Origin: Aedes albopictus | Lineage: Eukaryota; Arthropoda; Insecta; Diptera; Culicidae | NCBI RefSeq assembly: GCF_035046485.1 | Contig: NC_085138.1 | Coordinates: 87,097,228-87,161,227, forward strand | Length of the DNA stretch: 64,000 nt | Direction of reading: 5' to 3' | Part shown: piece by piece, positions 56,908-64,000 of the stretch | Layout: each line of letters begins with the position of its first letter | How positions within the stretch are numbered: position 1 is the stretch's first letter | Program-made: the position numbers and the translations under genes | Notes under the pieces: generated by a model | What the model saw: the letters and a program-made list of their open reading frames with translations, nothing else | The model's database searches: none | What the model was told of the DNA's origin: nothing

Positions 56908-58095
56908 AGGAATTAAAATTCCTGCAGGGCTACCTCCAGGGATTCCTCCAGGGAATTATCCAGAAATTCCTCCAGGGATTCCTCCAGGAATTTCTCTAGG
57001 GATTCCTCCAGGAATTCCACCAGGCATTCCTCCTGGCATTCCCCCAGGAATTCTTCCAGGGTTTCAGGAATTTCTCAAGGAATTGTCCCAGTAATTCCTC
57101 CAAGGATTCCTCAAGGAACTCCACCAGCGATTCCACCAGGAATACCTCCAGGGTTCCTCCAGGAATGTCTTCAGGAATTTCTCCAGAGTTCCTTCAAGAA
57201 TTTCTCCAAGGATTCTTCCAGGAATTTCTCCAGACATTCCTCCAGGAATATCTCTAAGGATTTTTCCACGGATTCCTCCAGAAATACCTCAAGGGGTTCC
57301 TGAAGGAATTCCTCCAGGCTATCCTCCAGAAATACCTTCAGGGATTCCTCCTGGGATTCTTCCAGGAATTCCCCCAGGCATTCCTCCAGGATTTCCTACA
57401 GAGATTCCGGAAGAAATTTCTCCAAAGATTCCTCCAGGAGTTTCGTAAGGGATTTCTCCAAGAATTTCTCAATGGTTCCCCCAGCAATTTCTCCAGGAAT
57501 TAAAATTCCTCCAGGGCTACCTCCAGGGATTCCTCCAGGGAATTGTCCAGATATTCCTCCAGGGATTCCTCCAGGGATTCCTCCAGGAATTTCTCTAGGG
57601 ATTCCTCCAGGAATTCCACCAGGCATTTCTCCTGGCATTCCCCCAGGAATTCTTCCAGGGTTTCAGGAATTTCTCAAGGAATTGTCCCAGTAATTCCTCC
57701 AAGGATTCCTCAAGGAACTCCACCAGCGATTCCACCAGGAATACCTCCAGGGTTCCTCCAGGAATGTCTTCAGGAATTTCTCCAGAGTTCCTTCAAGATT
57801 TTCTCCAAGGATTCTTCCAGGAATTTCTCCAGACATTCCTCCAGGAATATCTCTAGGGATTTCTCCACGGATTCCTCCAGAAATACCTCAAGGGGTTCCT
57901 GAAGGAATTCCTCCAGGCTATCCTCCAGAAATACCTTCAGGGATTCCTCCTGGGATTCTTCCAGGAATTCCCCCAGGCATTCCTCCAGGATTTCCTACAG
58001 AGATTCCGGAAGAAATTTCTCCAAAGATTCCTCCAGGAGTTTCGTAAGGGATTTCTCCAAGAATTTCTCAATGGTTCCCCCAGCAATTTCTCCAG
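56908..58095 (+). repeat. About 600-bp tandem duplication within the satellite
   Basis: Rare variants mark two copies: AATTAAAATTCCT at 56911 and 57499, and AATGGTTCCCCCAGC at 57471 and 58070. The spacing changes from 588 to 599, about one 12-bp unit gained in the second copy. The rest of the two copies agree closely, so duplication was recent and 50 units long. Confidence 0.88.
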
Positions 58096-58390
58096 GGATT
58101 CCTCAAAAAATTCATGCAAGGATTCCTCCAGAAACTCCTCCAGGGATTCCTCAAGGAGTTCCCCCAGGGCTTTCTCTAGGGATTCCTCCAAGGATTCATC
58201 CAGGAATTCCTCCAAAAATAACCTCCAGGGATTTCTCCTGGGCTTCCTCCAGGGATTCCCCCAGAGATTCCTCCAGAAATTCTTCAAAAAATACCTCCAG
58301 GGATTCCTCCTGGGCTTTCTCCAGGGATTCCTGCAAGGATTCCTCTAAAAAATACCTGCAGGGATTCCTCCAGGAATTCCTCAGGAAATT

Positions 58391-58438
58391 CCCAAATGGA
58401 GGAGAACGTGCCTCTGGAGCCGACCTACTGATACCTGA
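58391..58438 (+). mobile_element. 48-bp terminal remnant of the LOA-like LINE
   Basis: CCCAAATGGAGGAGAACGTG, then CCTCTGGAGCCGACC and the GATACCTGA terminus, sit alone in the satellite. This is probably an extremely 5'-truncated insertion. Confidence 0.8.
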
Positions 58439-59129
58439 AGGATTCCTCCAGGAATACCTCCAATAATTCCACCAGGAATTTCTCCAGGGATTCCTTAAGG
58501 AATTCCTCCAGGGCGCCTCCAGGAATTTCGCCAAGGGCTCCTCCAGGAGATCCTCCAGAAATACCTCCAGGAATTGCTCCAGGGATTCCTCCAAGTATAC
58601 CTTAAGAAATTCCACCAGGAATTTCCCCAGGGATTCTTCCAGGAATTTCTCCAGGGATTCTTTAAATATTTTTTCCAGGATTCCTCCAGGAATTTCGTCA
58701 CGGATTCCTGCAGGATTTCCTCCAGGGATTTCTCTAGGGAATCTTCCAGAAATTCCTCCATTAATTCCTACAGGGATTCCTCAAGGAATTTCTCCAGGGA
58801 TTGCTCGAGGAATTCCTCCAAGGACTCCTTAAGGAATTCATCCAGGAATTCCCCTAAAGTTTCCTTAAGCAATTCCTCCAGGGATTCCTCAAGGAATACA
58901 TCCATCGATTTCTCCAGGATTTTCTCCAGGGATTCCTTAACGAATTTCTCTAGGGTTATTTTTCAAGTATTCCTCCAAGGATTTTTTTTCATGAATTTCT
59001 CCAGGGATACCTCCAGGAATTCCTCCAGGGCTTCCTTCAGGGTTTCCTCCAAGAAATCCTGCACGAATTCTTTCAAAAAAAAAACCGGAGATCGACCAGC
59101 CAAGGGCTGAAAATTTCCTTAATAAAGCT

Positions 59130-59400
59130 CCTCCTCTTCTTGGCGTAAAGTCCCAACTGGGACAAAGCCTGCTACTCTGCTTAGTGTTCTATGAGAACTT
59201 CCACAGTTATTAACTGAGAGCTTCCTCTGCCAATGACCATTGTGCATGTGTATATCGTGTGGCAGGCACGAAGATACTCTATGCCCAAGGAAATTTCCAT
59301 TACGAAAAGATCCTGGACTGACCGGGAATCGAACCCGTCACCCTCAGCTTGGTCATGCTGAATACCCACGCCTTTACAGCTGTGGCTATAGGGGCCCTGT
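59130..59400 (-). mobile_element. tRNA-derived SINE, Feilai-like, with target duplication
   Basis: On minus: GGGCCCCTATAGCCACAGC, B box GGGTTCGATTCCCGG, body CCTGCCACACGATATACACA, TTAATAACTGTGGAAGTTCT, ending GCCAAGAAGAGGAGGAG. CCTTAATAAAGCT (59117-59129) and CCTTTATAAAGCT (59401-59413) form a 12/13 duplication. It landed beside a truncated tail element (about 59088-59125) of the type seen at 44902. Confidence 0.9.
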
Positions 59401-61135
59401 CCTTTATAAAGCTAATTATCATAATTCTTTCAAAAATACCTCCAGGGATCATAATTCTTTCAAAAATACTTCCAGGAATTTCTTCTGGGAATTCTCCTGA
59501 TATTCCTTCAGGAATTTCTCCAGGGATTAATTCAGGAATTTCTCCGGTGATTCTCCCAGGAATTTCTCCAAAAATACCTACAGGAAATCCTCAAGGAAGT
59601 CCTCAGGAAATCCTCCAGGAATACTTACTGGAATTCCCCTAGGGAATGCTCCAGGAGTTCCTCCAAGGTTTCTTCAAGGAATTCGTCCAGGGATTCCAGC
59701 GATTCGTCGAGGAATTTCTCCAGGGTTCCTCCAGGAATTTTTCCAAGTATTCCTCCAGGAATTCCTCCAGGGAATTCTCCAGGAATTCCTCCAGGGATAC
59801 CTCCAGGAATTCATCTAGGGCTTTCTCTAGGGCTTCCTCCAGGGATTCCTCCAAAGATTCCTCCAGAATTTCTTCCAGAAATACCTCTAGGTATTCCTCC
59901 AGGAATTTCTCAGGAAATCCTCCAGGAATTCCTACAGGAACTCCTCCAGGGATTCCCCCAGGAATTCCTATAGGCGTTATTCCAGGAATACCTCCAGGGA
60001 TTCCTCCTGGCGTTATTCCAGGAATACCTCCAGGGATTCCTCCTGGGATTTCTCTTGAATTTTTTTTAGTTAATACTCAAGAAATTCCTCCAAGGATTCC
60101 TCCAGGAATTTCTTCTGGGAATTCTCCTGGTATTCCTTCAGGAATTTCTCCAGGGATTAATTCAGGAATTTCTCCGGTGATTCTCCCAGGAATTTCTCCA
60201 GGAATTCCTCCATGATTTTTCTAGGGGTTTCTTCAGGAATTTCTCCAGGGATTTCTATAGGAATTCCTCCAGCGATTCATCCAGAAATTTCTCCAGTAAT
60301 TCCTCACGAAATGCCTCCAAGGATTCCTCCAGCAATTTCTTCAGGAAATTCTACAGGGATTAATTCAGGAATTCCACTAGGGATTCTTCCAGGAATTTCT
60401 CCAGAGATTCATCTAGAGATTCCTCCAAGAATTTTCCCAGTGATTCCTCCAGGGCTTCCTCCAGAAATACCTCCAGGGACTCCTCCTGTGGATCTTCCAG
60501 GAAATCGTCCAGGCATTCCTCCAGGCATTCCTCCAGGAATTCCTCCAGCGATTGCTCAAGGGATTCCTGCAGGGATTCTTCCAGGAATTCCTGGGAGGAT
60601 TCCTCTAGGAATTTCTCAAGGCATTCCTCCAGGAATTTCTCCAGGAATACCTCCTGGAATTTCTTCAGGGATTCCTCCAGGAATATCTCCAGGGATTCGC
60701 CCAGGAATTCCTTCAAGAATATCTTCAAATATTCCTCCAGGAATTCCTCCAGGGATACCTCCAGGAATTCGTCCAGAAGTTCCTCCAGGAATTTCCGAAG
60801 GGATTCCTCAAGGAATTCCTCCAGGAATTTATCCAGGGATTCCTTAAGCAATTTCTCAAGGGTTCCTCCAGGAATTCCTCCAGGGCTACCTCCAGGGATT
60901 CCAGCAGGGAATCCTCCAGAAATTCCTCCAGGGATTCCTTCAGGGATTCCTCCAGAAAATCGTCCAGGCAATCCTCCAGGGATTTCTCCTGGAATTCCTC
61001 CAAGGATTCCTTCTGGAATTCCTCCAGGAATAACTCCCTGAATGTATCCAGGAATTCCTCCTAATCCCTTTGGGGATTCCTCCATGATTTCCACAGGGAT
61101 TTCTCCAGCAATTTCTTTAGGGATTCCTTTAGGGA

Positions 61136-62150
61136 TTCTCATTCATTTCATTTATTAAATATTACATCAAATTCATAATAAAACTGAGTCAACAATATTC
61201 CACGGTTCGTGGCTGCCGCTCTCCATCCTTGGTCACGCGCAATGCTTGCCGGATCACGCTCCACCTGGTCCGCCCAGCGTGCTCTCTGCGCTCCACGCCT
61301 TCTTGAGCCAACCGGATTGGTTGCTAACACCAACTTTGCAGGGTTGCTGTCCGGCATTCTCGCAACATGCCCTTCCCACCGTATCCTTCCAGCTTTGGCC
61401 ACCTTCTGGATCCTTGGTTCGCCGTAGAGTTCAGCGAGCTCGTGGTTCATCTTTCGCCGCCACACACCATTCTCCTGTATACCGCAGAAGATCATCCTTA
61501 GCATGCGTCGCTCGAAAACTCCAAGTGCCTGCAGGTTCTCCGTTTGTACATGGTTTACTGCGTTTTGTACATGGTAAATTTGGTACGGGGGTGAATCTGG
61601 AGCCCGTAGTAGATCCGACTTCCACTGATGATGCGCCTTCGAATTTCACGACTCACGTTGTTGTCAGCTGGACGTAAGGATCCGATGTAGACTAATTCCT
61701 CCACCACCTCGAAGCTCGTAACCTTGCTACCCAGGCGGCTCCGGTCGTGTTCGGTTCCATCTACAAGCATGTACTTTGTATTTGAGGCATTCACCACCAG
61801 TCCGACCTGCTTTGGTGCTTCGCGTTTCAGGCGGGTGTACAGCTCTGCCACCGTTCCAAAATGTTCTGACGATAATATCCATGTCGTCCGCGAAGCACAC
61901 AAATTGCCCGGATTTTGTGAAAATCGTACCCCAGCTGTAGAGCCCGGCTCGTTGCATTACACCTTCTAGAGAGATGTTGAAGAGTAGGCATGAGAGTCCG
62001 TCACCTTGTCGCAGTCCCCGGCGAGATTCGAATGAGCTGGATAGTTCACCCGAAATCTTTACGCAGTTTTACACACCGTCCATCGTTGCTTTAAACAGTC
62101 TAGTCAGATTCCCAGGAAAGCCGTTTTCGTCCTGGGTCCGTTTCGTTTTT
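61136..62150 (-). pseudogene. RTE reverse transcriptase, motif B to 3' end
   Basis: The minus strand begins in motif B (SRRGLRQGDGLSCLLFNISL), then VMQRAGLYSWGTIFTKSGQF and motif C CFADDMDIIVR (61880-61910). A frameshift just after motif C moves the reading to the frame holding LKREAPKQVGLVVNASNTKY, LGSKVTSFEVVEELVYIGS and the thumb. Another shift leads to the C-terminal RNA-binding-like end (RIRWEGHVARMPDSNPAKLV, RWADQVERDP). It ends in the 3' tail with a short AATG-type repeat at 61136-61155. It is 5'-truncated and broken. It covers what the copy at 466-2380 lacks, but the two are separate insertions. Confidence 0.85.
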
Positions 62151-62156
62151 AGGGAT

Positions 62157-62550
62157 TCTCAATACAAGTCAAATTAAAAAGACATTTTAGTAAATTAATC
62201 AGAATAACTCCAAGGTGTTCCATAAGAACTGTGATTTTACGACAACACTTTTCAATGCAAGTCAAATTTCAAAAATAATTTCAATAAATTTATCAGAATT
62301 ACTCCAAGGAGTTCCATAAGAACTGTGATTTTACGACAACACTTCTCAATACAAGTCAAATTTTAAAAATAATTTCATGAAATTTATCAGAAGTACTCCA
62401 AGGAGTTCTATAAGAACTGTAATCTTTCGACAACAATTCACAATACAAGACAAATTTTAAAAATTATGTCAATAAATTTATCAGAATTACTCCAAGGAAA
62501 TCCCTTAGAACTGTGATTTTACGAAAGAAATTCGCAATACAAGTCAAAGT
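62157..62550 (+). repeat. 94-bp tandem repeat, about four copies
   Basis: CAAGTCAAAT (or close variants) starts at 62165, 62258, 62352, 62446 and 62540. Each unit carries TTATCAGAATTACTCCAAGG and AGAACTGTGATTTTACGACA. AT-rich, non-coding. Confidence 0.9.
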
Positions 62551-63466
62551 TTACCTTGGGATGGATTTCTGAAGCAATCCCATTAGGATTTGTAAAGAAA
62601 CATTTCTGAAGAACTCCGTGGAAGAACTATTCAAATAATCCCTTGCTGAAATTGCTGCAGAAATCTCTGAAATTCAAAATAAAAGCCAGCACAAATTTCT
62701 GAAAGAAACCCTGAGCAGTTCCGTGATCAGGAAGGTGGAATCTTCTCTGAAGTATCAACTTGAACCTCTCATTCTATGAACGTCAAGTACATTTCAGCGA
62801 GCACATTCGTGTGCAAGAGTTTTTAATAGTGAAGAAATTTTTAGTAAAGTCCCTGCAGAAATCTTAGGAAGTGTTTTTGAATGAAGCTCCGGAGGAGTAA
62901 GGAATATTCGAAAAAATCCCAGGGATTTCCCGTACAGGAATCCGAGGAGAAATACCTTAAGAACTTTTTGGTAAATTCTTGGTGGAATTCCAAAAATACA
63001 AAAATAAATACTTATTCATAGCCAAAATTCCTTGAAAACCCCTTTATTAAAATTGTTGGAGAATTTCCTGCAAGTATTCTTGTAGAAATCTGTGAGCGAT
63101 TTTTTTAATTAAAAAAAAAAAAATCTGAATACCTGGAGAAACTGCATTGTGCCGCGTCTGCAAATATCACTAGAATTTTTTGAAGGAATCAATGGAAGAG
63201 TTTCTGAAGGACTTCTCGGAGGAACCTCTCTGGCATTTTTGGCCGATTTGTTTCTTAAATTTTCTGACAGATTTATAAAGCAATACCTGGAGGATTTTTA
63301 ATGAATTTCTGGAAATATGAGAAGCATCTATTTTACAGAATTAATTCCGCTCTTAAGCCTCGCAGAAAAATTGAAAAATCCAACTTGAACGAATGGACAC
63401 AGGAAAAAAAACTTTACTCACTCCAGGAATAAGCGAAAAGGATAGTATAGTCAATTATGATATGAA
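62551..63466 (-). repeat. Diverged 12-bp satellite and AT-rich DNA
   Basis: Words such as GATTTCTGAAGCAATCCC and GGAAGAGTTTCTGAAGGAC recall the CTGGAGG-strand orientation, but the period is lost. No gene seen. Confidence 0.5.
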
Positions 63467-64000
63467 ATAGGTTTATTTTGCCTTCATAATTTCTGTCCAC
63501 AATTTCATTAATGTAGTTCTACGATTTGCCGCCATAATACCAATATGTTCCAGCTGCAGCTTTCCACCGTCAGTCACATAAGCCGCCCAATGTGCTCTCG
63601 GCATTCCATGGCTTCTTGGACCAACCGGATCAGTGGCGAACACTAATTTTGCAGCGGTTTTTCGGCATTCTCCCAACATGTCTACCATATCCATCCAGCT
63701 TTAGCCACTAACAGCATGTTGGGTTCACCGTAGAGTGCAATGAGCCGTAAAGTGCATCCTTCGCCGCCACTCACCGTTCTCCTGCATGCCTCCAAATATC
63801 GTCCTTAGCACTTGTTCCGAAAAGAACCCAAGTGGTTGCAGGACCTCCTTGAGCAATGAACAAGTCTCATGTCCGTAAAGCTCCATCAATATTATTAGCA
63901 CCATGCATGGTACATTTGGTGCAGGGGGTGCATATTTTTTGAACGCAGTTTCTTCTAAGGCCACTTTCCTCTGATGACGCGCCTTCGTATTTTATGACTT
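63467..64000 (-). pseudogene. Second RTE 3' end, running off the window
   Basis: From the right edge the minus strand reads the RTE C-terminal region: LRTIFGGMQENGEWRRRMHF (63800-63745) and, after a frame change, LVFATDPVGPRSHGMPRAHW (63645-63590), ending at MKAK near 63473. It matches the copy at 61136-61504 (FCGIQENGVWRRKM, LATNPVGSRRRGAQRARW). The upstream part lies outside the window. It is broken by at least one frameshift. Confidence 0.8.

Larger units (their letters stand above)
56526..61135 (+). repeat. 12-bp satellite, best preserved block
   Basis: Dense tandem ATTCCTCCAGGA/ATTCCTCCAGGG units with a 12-bp period, so one frame reads IPPG repeatedly and the complementary strand reads EEFLEESL. 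Open frames reach 211 codons on plus (60212-60847) and 260 on minus (60360-61142) over the same DNA. It contains a 600-bp tandem duplication, a 48-bp LINE end (58391) and a SINE (59130). Another duplicated piece (TTCTTCTGGGAATTCTCCTG onward, about 98 bp) stands at 59480 and 60110, 630 bp apart. Confidence 0.9.

Noticed and set aside
59286..59395. tRNA gene on the minus strand
   Set aside because: Good B box but part of the Feilai-like SINE with tail and target duplication.
60212..61142. Collagen-like or coiled-coil proteins over the 12-bp satellite
   Set aside because: Plus and minus frames cover the same DNA, and the pattern equals the translation of the satellite unit. No non-repetitive domain is attached.

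Overview
The window looks like transposon-rich, satellite-rich insect DNA, most likely from a culicine mosquito (Aedes-like). This is inferred from the repeat families: RTE-type (JAM1-like) and RNase H-bearing LOA-type non-LTR elements, a BEL/Pao LTR retrotransposon, tRNA-derived SINEs of the Feilai kind, many small inverted-repeat elements, and long degenerate satellites. No ordinary host protein-coding gene can be supported. It reads as intergenic or giant-intron DNA. All recognisable protein homology belongs to mobile elements, and every copy is damaged or incomplete.

Layout. 1-2.4 kb: a minus-strand RTE fragment (endonuclease, then RT up to motif B). 4.0-6.5 kb: a minisatellite of about 110 copies of a 21-bp unit that is itself a hairpin. 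7-9.3 kb: three SINEs and a purine-rich degenerate repeat. 9.36-12.77 kb: a 3.4-kb element with terminal inverted repeats and no visible transposase. 13.0-19.74 kb: one minus-strand LOA-like LINE interrupted by a TIR element, a near-palindromic fold-back element, a SINE, and a plus-strand, internally deleted copy of its own family flanked by about 100-bp perfect direct repeats. 21.3-24.1 kb: G-rich degenerate satellite. 24.4-32.5 kb: a near-complete minus-strand BEL/Pao element with 522-bp LTRs, one frame break and one internal stop; its 5' LTR carries a 350-bp TTAA-flanked fold-back insertion. 34-62 kb: mainly one degenerate satellite based on a 12-bp unit (about ATTCCTCCAGGA), in blocks of alternating orientation and used as a landing site by many MITEs, SINEs and LINE ends. 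One orientation switch is a perfect 154-bp palindrome. 52.06-53.47 kb: a separate 124-bp satellite with higher-order structure. 61.1-64 kb: two more RTE 3' ends, a 94-bp tandem repeat and more satellite.

How the parts relate. The autonomous families (RTE, LOA-like, BEL) supplied the enzymes, and the SINEs and MITEs are the likely passengers. Insertion order can be read from nesting: LOA-like host first, then its four interrupters; BEL first, then the TTAA element in one LTR; satellites first, then the small elements with target-site duplications inside them. Long open frames over the satellites on both strands arise because 12-bp and 21-bp units are multiples of three without stop codons; they are not evidence of genes.
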